31,195 nucleotides of DNA from a virus: the IMG/VR virus record IMGVR_UViG_3300033567_000010, positions 1 to 31,195 of that record. One strand, given 5' to 3'. A program made the translations under genes and the position numbers. This document shows positions 1 to 7,448 of the stretch, piece by piece. The notes below the pieces were generated by a model. The model searched no databases. It saw only the letters and a list, made by a program, of their open reading frames with translations, and was not told where the DNA came from. How positions within the stretch are numbered: the first letter of the stretch is position 1; each line of letters opens with the position of its first letter.

Positions 1-1412
1 ACAACTCCGGTGATGGTGGCCGCCACAGGTCCGAGGTCTTGCTCAAACTGCTTGATTGCGCTTATCGGATGGTTGATGTTCGCAACGAGGTTATAAAATG
101 CTTTGCCGAGATTATCAACTAGCGGTAAAATCTTAACCAAGACCGAATCCATCATCATTTGCATTGCTGTTTGTAACATCTTCGTTTTCTGTGCCGCTAG
201 TTGGATTTCTTTCGTATCCATCACCGGCATCTTCAACTTTTTGGCGTAATCATCAAGTTCTGCGAAGTTTTGAATGAGCGGTAGCATATTTTGACCCTGC
301 CGACCGAACACTTGCATCACAAGTGCCGTAGCTTGCGTTTTGTCCTTTGTAGAAGCCATGTATTTGCCGAGCATCTGTAGTTTTTGTTCGACGCTGGCCC
401 CCGCAAATGATTCCATATTGATGCCAGCTTGCTTCAGTACTCGACCAAGTGTCGTGCCGTTGGCCGCCGTAGCCGTAAGTGCCTTTTCAACTTTTCCGAG
501 GTCCACCTGACCGTTCTTTCCGATATCTGCTGTCGAAAGTCCAAGCGTTTTTAGTGTAGACGCTAATTGCTTGGCAGGCAGGTGCGCTTTCTGCAGGCCG
601 TCCGTAATCATTTGCGCCTGTTCCGGCAGTTTCGCTTGAGCAAAACTTTCGGCGTTGATACCAAGCGTATCAAGGGCTTTCGAGAACGATGCCGTGCCTG
701 CCGTTGAGGTGCTAATACGCATATCGAGTCTAGCGACAAGTTTTGATAGCTCGTCTGTCGATAATCCTGCACCACTTGCGACCACAGCAAGGCGTTCCAA
801 GGATTGCTGAGAGTCGCCGGTCTCAATTTGGAGCGTTTGTAGGCTAGTCGCCATTTTTTCTGCGCCGTCAGACCATTCCGCAAGCATGCCGCCCGCCATA
901 ATGCCGAGCATGCCAGCCATCGCGAGTTTCGTTGACTCAATGCCCTCTTTCGTGCCTTTTATTGATTCTCCAAAACTTCGTTGTTCGACCTCTGCTTTTT
1001 CTGCTGCGCCGCCAACCTCGGCCATTCTTTCTGCGGCTAGCGTCAACTCCGTGTTAACACCAGTCAACTGGTCTTTCATGTTACCCATCTCGGCTTTGGC
1101 ATTGTTGAGCTTAATCGCGAGGGTTTGAGCAGCTTTGCTGTCCTCGCCTTTTGCTGTCGCAGCCTCTTGGAAAGCCGTGTTGAGCGTGTCAACGATACCC
1201 TGCTGAATTTTCATTTGGTCAGACAATGAATTGGCCCTTAATTTCAATTTATCCGTCGCGTCACCGAATGAACCCAGGTCCGCAGACGCAGCCCTGAACT
1301 CACTCTTCGTGACGGCGAGTTGGCGTTTGAGATTCGACACGCCACTTTGGAACTTTTGCACATCAAGGGTCGCCGAAACAGCGAGGTCGCCAACTTCTTC
1401 TCTGATCGCCAT
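1..1412 (-). CDS. Phage tail tape measure protein (N-terminal part, truncated by window edge)
   Basis: The tape measure sets tail length and fills the tail tube. The minus strand is open from the ATG at 1412 to the window edge, giving about 470 residues without a stop. The protein starts MAIREEVGDLAVSATLD and continues with long helical, coiled-coil-like stretches rich in A, K, E and Q. A small hydrophobic alanine/glycine/methionine segment (MAGMLGIMAGGMLAEW) lies near residue 165, followed by regions typical of TP901-type tape measures. I chose the ATG at 1412 because AAAGGCGGTG lies just upstream and it begins 13 bases after the stop of the chaperone extension; an in-frame ATG at 1475 overlaps that extension and is less likely. 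The position directly after the chaperones is the normal siphovirus order. The C-terminus lies outside the window. Confidence 0.93.
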   Translation of the reverse strand, partial: MAIREEVGDLAVSATLDVQKFQSGVSNLKRQLAVTKSEFRAASADLGSFGDATDKLKLRANSLSDQMKIQQGIVDTLNTAFQEAATAKGEDSKAAQTLAIKLNNAKAEMGNMKDQLTGVNTELTLAAERMAEVGGAAEKAEVEQRSFGESIKGTKEGIESTKLAMAGMLGIMAGGMLAEWSDGAEKMATSLQTLQIETGDSQQSLERLAVVASGAGLSTDELSKLVARLDMRISTSTAGTASFSKALDTLGINAESFAQAKLPEQAQMITDGLQKAHLPAKQLASTLKTLGLSTADIGKNGQVDLGKVEKALTATAANGTTLGRVLKQAGINMESFAGASVEQKLQMLGKYMASTKDKTQATALVMQVFGRQGQNMLPLIQNFAELDDYAKKLKMPVMDTKEIQLAAQKTKMLQTAMQMMMDSVLVKILPLVDNLGKAFYNLVANINHPISAIKQFEQDLGPVAATITGV

Positions 1413-1425
1413 GGCTTCACCGCCT

Positions 1426-1623
1426 TTAGAATCCTGGGATTTGGTCGATATACACGTTCGGACTCGTTTTTTCATGGTTTGAATAATTCATGAGTTCAAA
1501 ATAATAGTGGATGTCCATCTCGTCTATCTGGTGCAAGCTCCAATGATTCGGTTCGCCCATCAGGTTCAGGTAGATATCTTTTATGAGGTCTGAGGAACTT
1601 TTTATTTGTTCCTCGTACGGACG
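1426..1623 (-). CDS. Tail assembly chaperone extension (gpT-like), reached by -1 frameshift
   Basis: This 65-codon frame has no good start of its own and lies in the -1 frame relative to the upstream chaperone gene. It contains SSSDLIKDIYLNLMGE and then WSLHQIDEMDIHYYFELMNY, the typical helix-rich end of gpG-T-type fusion proteins. Ribosomes slipping at the heptamer CCCAAAC (1623-1629) would read 95 residues of the first frame and then these 65, giving a product of about 160 residues. In the lambda-type system the short and long forms bind the tape measure and tail subunits during tail assembly, at a fixed ratio set by the frameshift. The stop lies 13 bases before the tape measure start. Confidence 0.85.
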   Translation of the reverse strand, partial: RPYEEQIKSSSDLIKDIYLNLMGEPNHWSLHQIDEMDIHYYFELMNYSNHEKTSPNVYIDQIPGF

Positions 1624-1907
1624 TTTGGGTCCGCTTTTTTACCACCTGTCACTTCGTTCATGCACCTTGTAATTTCGGGAATAAATTCTTCGGTCGAAAG
1701 GCCATCCCACAATTCGTCCGCAGTAAACTGACCGTTAAATAGGTCCACAACAAAGTCCACCATTGCGTCGACATCATTCAGTGACACTTTTTTCGCGTCA
1801 CCCATTTCTTCGCTTAATTGGATAGCCCGGCGAAGCATGCGGGCCTTAACGAATGGTACGGAAAATGTCTTTTGACTGTCGCCGATATGTAACTTGATAT
1901 TCGACAT
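1602..1907 (-). CDS. Tail assembly chaperone (gpG-like short form)
   Basis: This 101-residue protein begins MSNIKLHIGDSQKTFSVPF and is followed by helical segments with acidic residues (LSEEMGDAKKVSLNDVDAMVDFVVDLFNGQFTADELWDGL). This is the usual pattern of Firmicute siphophage tail chaperones located between the major tail protein and the tape measure. A strong ribosome site (AAGGAGG, 7 bases from ATG) supports the start at 1907. The basic tail (ADPNVRTRNK) follows the slippery heptamer and is absent from the frameshifted product. It is expected to act in the cytoplasm as an assembly factor and not to be part of the virion. Confidence 0.85.
   Translation of the reverse strand: MSNIKLHIGDSQKTFSVPFVKARMLRRAIQLSEEMGDAKKVSLNDVDAMVDFVVDLFNGQFTADELWDGLSTEEFIPEITRCMNEVTGGKKADPNVRTRNK
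1623..1629 (-). other. Programmed -1 ribosomal frameshift site CCCAAAC
   Basis: Read on the minus strand in the chaperone frame, the sequence is GAC CCA AAC, a canonical X XXY YYZ slippery heptamer (C CCA AAC). It lies seven codons before the zero-frame TAA at 1602. The -1 frame is open from here through the gpT-like extension. A run of six A residues 16 bases earlier (GGT AAA AAA GCG) could also slip, but it would need a mismatch in the P site. Confidence 0.8.
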
Positions 1908-1930
1908 GGATTTTCCTCCTTCTGGACACT

Positions 1931-1958
1931 AAAAAGAGAGGGCGTTAGTGCCCCCTCT
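1931..1958 (-). terminator. Rho-independent terminator after the major tail protein gene
   Basis: On the minus strand, AGAGGG and CCCTCT form a 6-bp stem around a 10-base loop, followed by C and five T. It lies between the major tail gene stop (1974) and the chaperone start (1907). It may reduce downstream transcription so that the highly needed tail tube protein is made in excess. Confidence 0.65.
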
Positions 1959-1973
1959 AACATGCCTTATCTA

Positions 1974-2858
1974 TTAAGCTGTGGTGAAGTTGGTCACGCT
2001 GTTGCTTGCGAGTGCGACGCCAGCCTGGTCTTTGATGTTTGTCGTAGTGATGGCCGTATACGCGGTTGTTGCCGAGAGCGATGTCGTAGGTGCAAACGTG
2101 ACCGTCTTCTGGTCTATGCTGAGCGACAATGTTCCTGCCACCTGAGCTCCAGCGGGATCGATGGTGAAGAAGTTGGAAGATGTGACGCCAGCGGCTTGAA
2201 TGGCCTTGTTGAACACCCATGCGATGGTCGTAGTGACCACGACAGCTGTAGCCGCGTCAGCAGGTGTAACGGTGACCGTAAGGGCGGTGAGGTCTGCGCC
2301 TTGCTCTTGTACTGCACCGAACCAGGTTGCTCCCCCGGTGAACGCTACATCGTCCTCGTCTGCGGTAATCTGCAAGGAGTCATCCCACGCGCGGCGAACG
2401 AACATCCCACTCATCTTGTCCGTCTGCCCTGCGGGTGCGCCTTCCTCTGTCTTAAACGTCTCGGATTTCCACATGAATTTACCCTTGTAGAGCCACTTAT
2501 AACGGAATTTCCCGTTCGCTTTCTTGCTACGAAAGCCAATCGCGACATATGGCGCGGCGTCTGACGATTTTTGGAGCAACGTGCCATCGACCCCAATACT
2601 TGCGCCGAGTAATGCCGCTTCAACGGACGGAGGTAAAATACCGGCCTCGAAGTCCACTGTGATTTCACCGATTGCGGTTGCTGTTTCTGCGGCGGCATCA
2701 TCTGCGTAAAATACGGCGACAGTCGACTTTGGTTTGATATCCGCACTGATAAGACCAGCTACACTAACTGGCGTGTCATACGTCGTCTGTGTGCCATTAT
2801 CGTCCGTCAATAACAACGCATAAAACAGTTTGTCTAGACCAACTCTGCGTGAATCCAA
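1974..2858 (-). CDS. Major tail (tube) protein with C-terminal Ig-like domain
   Basis: This 294-residue protein builds the tail tube. Residues 1-200 fit the phi13-type major tail protein family: RRVGLDKLFYALLLTDDNG at the start, then a long beta-rich core with FVRRAWDDSLQITADEDDVAF. Residues of about 200-294 form a separate Ig-like domain (VTVTPADAATAVVVTTTIAWVF ending in a threonine-rich strand pattern with AYTAITTTNIKDQAGVALA) like the Big_5 family. Such domains sit on the outside of tails and are thought to help surface binding. The start is TTG at 2858 with AAAGGAG upstream. The gene lies directly after the tail-completion gene and before a terminator. Confidence 0.88.
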   Translation of the reverse strand: MDSRRVGLDKLFYALLLTDDNGTQTTYDTPVSVAGLISADIKPKSTVAVFYADDAAAETATAIGEITVDFEAGILPPSVEAALLGASIGVDGTLLQKSSDAAPYVAIGFRSKKANGKFRYKWLYKGKFMWKSETFKTEEGAPAGQTDKMSGMFVRRAWDDSLQITADEDDVAFTGGATWFGAVQEQGADLTALTVTVTPADAATAVVVTTTIAWVFNKAIQAAGVTSSNFFTIDPAGAQVAGTLSLSIDQKTVTFAPTTSLSATTAYTAITTTNIKDQAGVALASNSVTNFTTA

Positions 2859-2859
2859 A

Positions 2860-3225
2860 TTAACCCAACTCCTTTGCTACCCAATATCTAAGCACTTTGT
2901 GGAACACCGGTGGCGCAAGCTCGAACATGTCTGTGGAGTAATATCGGACGTATCTCAGGGGTGAAATAGTGTCGTCAACAAGTGAAGCAAGCTGTGTGTA
3001 ATTTCCGCTCGACCAAATGTCCACTTGGATACGTATATCTGCCCGTGTTGGGCTATCATCCCCATAGTCGATACCGTCGTTTCCGACCTCTTGAAGCGTG
3101 ATATACGGATACTGTGCGCCATCCGGTGCCAGTACGGAGTAGACGTTATCCCCGCCAAGTGCGGTAACTAAATCAGTGTTGGCAAGGAGTAGATTCCGCA
3201 CCTCGGGTTTGACGTCAATCAGCAT
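2860..3225 (-). CDS. Tail completion protein, DUF3168 family
   Basis: The 121-residue product (MLIDVKPEVRNLLLANTDL; YPYITLQEV near residue 40; RIQVDIWSSGNYTQLASLVD) matches DUF3168 (gp17-like tail terminator/completion proteins), which cap the tail tube or join it to the head. It follows the HK97 gp10-like gene with almost no gap, the standard order of connector genes. The upstream site GGGAG supports the ATG at 3225. Confidence 0.8.
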   Translation of the reverse strand: MLIDVKPEVRNLLLANTDLVTALGGDNVYSVLAPDGAQYPYITLQEVGNDGIDYGDDSPTRADIRIQVDIWSSGNYTQLASLVDDTISPLRYVRYYSTDMFELAPPVFHKVLRYWVAKELG

Positions 3226-3228
3226 CTG

Positions 3229-3627
3229 TTACAACTCCCTTGAAATAGCTTCTGCGACAGCGTTTCTGAAATCCGTTTTGCTCCGCTCTAAGGCGGGCTC
3301 CATAAAAGGATGCGCCGGAACGGTTCCACCACCACGTTTTGCGTGACCAAACTCGATAAACTTTGCACGCCAGGCTGTCTTTTTGCCGGGCCCAATCTTA
3401 ACGACCCAACCACCATCGATGCGCTTTGGTTTACCAATCTGAATATCGTTTCGTATGTGTATCTCGTTGCGATTGGAGATATTCACTTCGGAGCGAATAG
3501 CCTCTTGGACGACCTTCGCGCCCGCTTCCAATGCGACTTTCGAAATGCGGTCACGAAGGTCTTCGTCAAGCGACTCCAAGCGCTTTAAAATAGCGTCGTA
3601 ACCGTCAATCGTTAGCTCAGATGCCAC
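3229..3627 (-). CDS. HK97 gp10-like head-tail joining protein
   Basis: A 132-residue protein (ELTIDGYDAILKRLESLDED at the start, then ALEAGAKVVQEAIRSEVN, and FIEFGHAKRGGGTVPAHPFM near residue 100). The last segment, with the conserved FIEFG and AHPF motifs, is diagnostic of the HK97 gp10 family, a tail or neck component acting between connector and tail terminator. I chose the GTG at 3627, which is preceded by GGGGGTGG at a spacing of 8 and overlaps the previous gene by 11 bases. The longer frame from 3693 would overlap that gene by 77 bases and adds a segment unlike the family. Confidence 0.85.
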   Translation of the reverse strand: MASELTIDGYDAILKRLESLDEDLRDRISKVALEAGAKVVQEAIRSEVNISNRNEIHIRNDIQIGKPKRIDGGWVVKIGPGKKTAWRAKFIEFGHAKRGGGTVPAHPFMEPALERSKTDFRNAVAEAISREL

Positions 3628-3976
3628 CGCTCGTCCACCCCCTAACCATGATGTCCATCCATACCTGAGAACCATCTTTGTCAGCGAGGGCAACGATGAC
3701 GTAAGGTTTCCCTTGGTACACCATGCGCATATCCGCTGTGATGTCCTCTCGGTAACGGATCGTGACCATCAGTTGATTCTCGGATTGAACTGCTTCCGCA
3801 CCGACAAACTCCTTGCCATACAATCTCGTCGCGCTACCACCAACAACTTGGGCCCAGCACGTTGCATAGTCGGTATAGCCGCTCACAGGGAATCCGTCCG
3901 CGTCTACACCTTGAGTTGGTGACTGGAATATCACCCGTTTCTGTAGCGACCGGATGTCAACTACTGCGTTTTTCAT
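3617..3976 (-). CDS. Phage head-tail adaptor (SPP1 gp16 / head-tail joining family)
   Basis: A 119-residue beta-rich protein: IRSLQKRVIFQSPTQGVDAD, then GYTDYATCWAQVVGG, then VTIRYREDITADMRMVYQGK. The spacing of the W of CWAQV, the RYREDI strand and the closing IMVRG is that of the head-tail joining family PF05521 (stopper). These proteins close the connector after packaging and provide the tail attachment site. The start at 3976 overlaps the end of the connector gene by 4 bases. Confidence 0.85.
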   Translation of the reverse strand: MKNAVVDIRSLQKRVIFQSPTQGVDADGFPVSGYTDYATCWAQVVGGSATRLYGKEFVGAEAVQSENQLMVTIRYREDITADMRMVYQGKPYVIVALADKDGSQVWMDIMVRGWTSGGI

Positions 3977-4584
3977 AACGCCACCACGTTTACGGCCACA
4001 GATAAGGCAGACTCGTTACCGAGCGTGTCAACGGCACTGACTTGGTACGCATACGCCTGGCCGGACGTGACTGTGCGGTCCCTGTAGCCGACGACCCCAG
4101 TTGCATTTCGGGCGTCCACCGCAAACGAGTCCATGATTCCCGGCCAACGGTCGCGATGTGTGCGCTCAGTAACAAGTTCATCGTTGATTTTGACGCTGCC
4201 GCGATACACGTTGTAGCCAGCGACATCAGGTGCGATATTCGTGCGCCATCTGAGCCACACATAACCCAACTCCGCCAGTCCTGTAAGTCCAACAGGTACT
4301 TGCGGCGGGGTAATCGCATATGCGCTAGACAACTGCGTAATCAGGCCGTTCAGCACGGATGCTGAACCCGCGCCCAGTTGCTGTGCGTTCTCGCGATTGC
4401 TGTACCACGATGCGACGAGCATAAAGCTCACTGTTTTGGCAAGCGGATACGTGCTGTCAAAAACAAGGCCCGTAGCACTAGTGATGTGGGCCTCAGACGC
4501 GTCAATCAGAGTTTGGATAAGCGTGTCATCGTCCGTGATATCGACACGCAGAAACGTTTTAGCTTCGGCCAGTTGGATGATCAT
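3973..4584 (-). CDS. Head-tail connector (gp6-like) fused to a fibronectin type III domain
   Basis: Residues 1-110 match the gp6/gp15-like connector (QLRG family): IIQLAEAKTFLRVDITDDDTL, TLIDASEAHITSATG, then AKTVSFMLVASWYSNRENAQ. This part forms a ring below the portal. Residues from about 115 to 203 are an added fibronectin type III-like domain: PVGLTGLAELGYVWLRW, DVAGYNVYRGSVKIN and AYAYQVSAVDTLGNESALS, with the conserved W, YxVYR and Y-VxAVD-GNES pattern. The usual connector ends near residue 100, so the extra domain is unusual and may decorate the neck. The start overlaps the upstream gene by 4 bases. Confidence 0.85.
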   Translation of the reverse strand: MIIQLAEAKTFLRVDITDDDTLIQTLIDASEAHITSATGLVFDSTYPLAKTVSFMLVASWYSNRENAQQLGAGSASVLNGLITQLSSAYAITPPQVPVGLTGLAELGYVWLRWRTNIAPDVAGYNVYRGSVKINDELVTERTHRDRWPGIMDSFAVDARNATGVVGYRDRTVTSGQAYAYQVSAVDTLGNESALSVAVNVVAL

Positions 4585-4772
4585 GACTTAACCACGTCCA
4601 CTGCGTGCGGCACGATGATGATCTTCTGCCCGCTACGTGCCTCTTCGAGATCCACTTTGGCGCGTAGATGTTCGTATTCGAGCCAACTCATCGCACGATT
4701 GACTTTAAAAAACAGGACACCTTGTTGCTCGATGACTTGGCCTTCTGCGGTCTCAATTTGTTTTTTGGTCAT
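4581..4772 (-). CDS. Small phage protein of unknown function
   Basis: A 63-residue acidic/basic protein (MTKKQIETAEGQVIEQQGVL; WLEYEHLRAKVDLEEARSG; KIIIVPHAVDVV). No domain is recognised and no membrane segment is seen. It lies between the putative decoration protein and the connector and overlaps the connector start by 4 bases, so it is very likely translated with the head genes. A GGTGGTG site precedes the ATG. It could be a minor head or scaffold component, but nothing in the sequence decides this. Confidence 0.7.
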   Translation of the reverse strand: MTKKQIETAEGQVIEQQGVLFFKVNRAMSWLEYEHLRAKVDLEEARSGQKIIIVPHAVDVVKS

Positions 4773-4785
4773 TCAATCACCACCT

Positions 4786-5376
4786 TTAGACGATAAGAAA
4801 TACGTCTACGTCGTCGCCATTTAGCGCACTGGCGAGTGCCACCGAGTTGTTCTCAATATTTACGGCATCCGTAGTCAGCGTCGGTGCCGTCGCTTCTTTA
4901 ACCTTGTTCAGGAATGCCGCAAGAACAACACCAAACGTCACCTTGTATGGCAGCCCGAGTTTATCCCCGACACCAACACTCACCGCGTCTGTTGCGGCGT
5001 TTGTATACGCGGGCAGGTCTATCTCTGTGACAGTTTTAAATGCCTTGGCACCAACGACGGTCGTTACCCCGTTGAGCGCAAATACCTCGCTGATGACCGC
5101 GCCTGCATAATTCGTACCTATGACTGTGACATTTCCCACGATGCCCGCTGCGTCCCCAACGACTTCTAGGTTTCGTGGGGTCGTTGGACTGGTGATTCCT
5201 GTTGTGACAATTTCTGCTGCTATGGCAAGATTCGTTGCGACGAGTACAGCTGTCGTATTTGTAGCAACAGCTTTCGTGCCGTCAATGTGAACACGCGCAA
5301 CAAATGCCCAGGCTGCTGACACGTCAAAAACGTCTGTCGCAAGGTTCATGTCGTCATATTTCATGGCTTGTCTCAA
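4786..5376 (-). CDS. Putative head decoration or fibre-like protein
   Basis: A beta-rich, alanine/valine/threonine-rich protein of about 196 residues, with repeats of short hydrophobic strands (RNLEVVGDAAGIVGNVTVIG, SEVFALNGVTTVVGAKAFK, GVGDKLGLPYKVTF) and almost no charged clusters. I know similar proteins from Firmicute siphophages, always just downstream of the major capsid gene. The location suggests a capsid decoration or head-fibre protein; this is inference from context. The start is probably the TTG at 5376 (GGAGGT, spacing 7). The frame is open to TTG 5391, and the first ATG is at 5361. A terminator separates it from the capsid gene, which would lower its dose. Confidence 0.7.
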   Translation of the reverse strand: MRQAMKYDDMNLATDVFDVSAAWAFVARVHIDGTKAVATNTTAVLVATNLAIAAEIVTTGITSPTTPRNLEVVGDAAGIVGNVTVIGTNYAGAVISEVFALNGVTTVVGAKAFKTVTEIDLPAYTNAATDAVSVGVGDKLGLPYKVTFGVVLAAFLNKVKEATAPTLTTDAVNIENNSVALASALNGDDVDVFLIV

Positions 5377-5393
5377 TCTTTCTACCTCCAATC

Positions 5394-5423
5394 AAAAAGG
5401 GCGTAAGCATCAGCCTACGCCCT
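5394..5423 (-). terminator. Rho-independent terminator after the major capsid gene
   Basis: On the minus strand, AGGGCGTA pairs with TACGCCCT around a 10-base loop, and the stem runs into a T tract. It sits 16 bases after the capsid stop and before the next ribosome site. A partial terminator here, like the one after the major tail gene, would favour the two most abundant virion proteins. Confidence 0.75.
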
Positions 5424-5439
5424 CGTGGAATCAATTTTG

Positions 5440-6768
5440 TTAGGCTTTCTTGATGCGATTAAAGCCCATGTACTTAGCCACGTTCCCGCCAGTCCACACG
5501 GCAGCGCGGAAGGCCATTTGACCAGACTGGAATCTGTAGTCGAGTGATTCCAGGACCTCAATCGGTGAAAACACAGGCATTTCGTAGACCGCAGGAGAGC
5601 CGTAAACCATGGTGTAGGCCCCTGATGCTGTGTTTGCGCTAGACAGTGCCGGTGCCGCCGAGTTGATAACGAAATTGACTGCATAGCTGCGGTCACTGGA
5701 GATAGTACCGACCATGCCATTTAGCGTGATGTTATACAACTTCTGTCCGGTCGTCGCACGAACAGCCGCAAATGCAGCCAAGTCGCTCTTGCTGAGAATT
5801 AGCCACTGGCCACCCGCAACAGCTTCGTCTCCGCCGTAGTTGAAAACGATTGTATCGAGTGTGTTTTCGTCGATGGCAGCCATGACGATGTCGACATTAG
5901 CCAAAGGCATGACGTTTATAGGCGCAGCGTAAATACCAGTGATCTGGTTGGATCCTCCAGCACCCGCAATAATCTGCGCACCGATTTTCTTGCGCAACGC
6001 AGTTGTCATGAGCGACGCGATACGTGATTGGTAGTCGACGTTCGGCAACTTGCGGGCCTCGTCTGTCAATTCGGTATACGCCGTGATTTTAGCTTTTCCG
6101 ATTGAAATGTAATCGAATGTCGGGTCCGCCGTTGTGTAGCTGCTGATCTCATCGGTATAGTCGGCAGTTCCAGACGCGACCTCGAAGCCTTGCGTATAGC
6201 TCTCGCCACCCTGCAAGGAGATTGTGTTGACGAGATCCACCAAGCCAGAGACCTGCGGGAACATCGGGATTAACAGGTCGCTGTATTTCTGCTCGTTGAT
6301 AAGGTTCGACGTTCCAATCGTTACCGCGCGTTGTTCAATTTTCGGGAACAGCCCGCGCAACTCCGACGCGTCGAACACAACCGGCTTCTTGGCTTTTAGG
6401 TCAGCGCCGCGTTGCTCATATTTGTCTTGCAACTCTTTCTCGACGTTGCGCTGGTTACCGCCCATACCATAGGCTGCCGTAGCAACAGGACTCAAGTTGC
6501 CTTGTGGCTGTGCGCCCCGTTGACCGCTGCCCAATGCGGCTTGGACTAATGGGTCGGTTGCTAAAGGATTGGCCGCAGGCTGCGTCACGTCGTCGGGTAG
6601 CGTGTCTGCAATACCGCGCAACTCTGCGATTTCTGCAGTAATCTTACCTAACTCGGCGTGAACGGAACGCAGTTCTTCAATCTTGTCTAAACCTTCTACT
6701 TTGCCCAACAATTCATTCTTGCGTGCTTCTTTGCCCGCGATGATTTCTAGTAACTTTTTCTTATTCAA
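5440..6768 (-). CDS. Major capsid protein, HK97 fold
   Basis: A 442-residue HK97-type major capsid protein. Residues 1-110 form the charged helical delta/scaffold domain (IAGKEARKNELLGKVEGLDK, ELGKITAEIAELRG), expected to be removed by the prohead protease. The mature part carries the family segments SNLINEQKYSDLLIPMFP, FEVASGTADYTDEIS, KAKITAYTELTDEARKLPNV, and the C-terminal VLESLDYRFQSGQMAFRAAV. The start is TTG at 6768 (GGAGGC, spacing about 7). The gene follows the protease by 4 bases, the standard HK97 order portal-protease-capsid. A terminator follows. Confidence 0.95.
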   Translation of the reverse strand: MNKKKLLEIIAGKEARKNELLGKVEGLDKIEELRSVHAELGKITAEIAELRGIADTLPDDVTQPAANPLATDPLVQAALGSGQRGAQPQGNLSPVATAAYGMGGNQRNVEKELQDKYEQRGADLKAKKPVVFDASELRGLFPKIEQRAVTIGTSNLINEQKYSDLLIPMFPQVSGLVDLVNTISLQGGESYTQGFEVASGTADYTDEISSYTTADPTFDYISIGKAKITAYTELTDEARKLPNVDYQSRIASLMTTALRKKIGAQIIAGAGGSNQITGIYAAPINVMPLANVDIVMAAIDENTLDTIVFNYGGDEAVAGGQWLILSKSDLAAFAAVRATTGQKLYNITLNGMVGTISSDRSYAVNFVINSAAPALSSANTASGAYTMVYGSPAVYEMPVFSPIEVLESLDYRFQSGQMAFRAAVWTGGNVAKYMGFNRIKKA

Positions 6769-6772
6769 GGTC

Positions 6773-7447
6773 TCAGCCTCCAGCGAGTATTTTGCATTTC
6801 AGTTTCACTAACTCCAACTCGTTTTTTTCGCTGTCCAGCGCGGACTGTCTGCTCTCCAGCAGAACCTTGGCACTATCCAGTGCCTCTTTGTCCCGAGATG
6901 CCATCTGTATGTCAGTTCCCTCGAATGCAGGGAAATTGACGGCGGATATTTCATAGACTTTCGCAATCTTAGTGATGGTACGCGTGGGCATATCTGTATC
7001 AAGACCTGCCCAGTCCTCTTCCGACACGTCGAAGCAATATGACATCTTGTCTATGTCGCCCCTGCCAATTGCAGAGTAGAGACTTTTAGACTTGTCGTTG
7101 TTGACGATATCGAGGTCCGCCGCGAACGCGAGACCGACATTATCCACACTGAGTTGCATTGTGGAGTTGCCGTTATTGCGACGACTGCGCGCAAGCGGGA
7201 TGCCATCCATGTCGTGATTGACGAGGAACGGCACGTCCGTCAGGTCGGCACCGTCAAAAGCTCCTGTTTGGATGACCTCGTTGAACCAGCCACCAATACT
7301 CGCTACCTGTCCATAAACAGCGGCATGGCCTGTGATGGACCCTGATTGTGCCGTTCCGTCTTCGGTTACGGTTGGATCCGCCGCACGAAGGTCTCCGACG
7401 ATAGCCACTCGACGCGTCGCTGATGATTTTTGAGTTTTTGCGGGCAT
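6773..7447 (-). CDS. HK97-family prohead protease
   Basis: A 224-residue serine protease that cleaves the capsid delta domain and itself during head maturation. Visible family features: GHAAVYGQVASIGGWFNEVI near residue 40, FLVNHDMDGIPLARS with the probable catalytic His78, MSYCFDVSEEDW with the probable Ser136, and VYEISAVNFPAFEGTDI. The C-terminal 45 residues are charged and helical (LLESRQSALDSEKNELELV), as in the scaffold-like tail of this family. The ATG at 7447 has GGAGGAAA within the end of the portal gene, so the two are coupled. Confidence 0.93.
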   Translation of the reverse strand: MPAKTQKSSATRRVAIVGDLRAADPTVTEDGTAQSGSITGHAAVYGQVASIGGWFNEVIQTGAFDGADLTDVPFLVNHDMDGIPLARSRRNNGNSTMQLSVDNVGLAFAADLDIVNNDKSKSLYSAIGRGDIDKMSYCFDVSEEDWAGLDTDMPTRTITKIAKVYEISAVNFPAFEGTDIQMASRDKEALDSAKVLLESRQSALDSEKNELELVKLKCKILAGG

Positions 7448-7448
7448 G

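Noticed and set aside
1962-2564. 200-codon plus-strand frame opposite the major tail gene
   Set aside because: Its cysteine/arginine-rich composition and lack of a ribosome site show it to be the shadow of the tail gene on the other strand.
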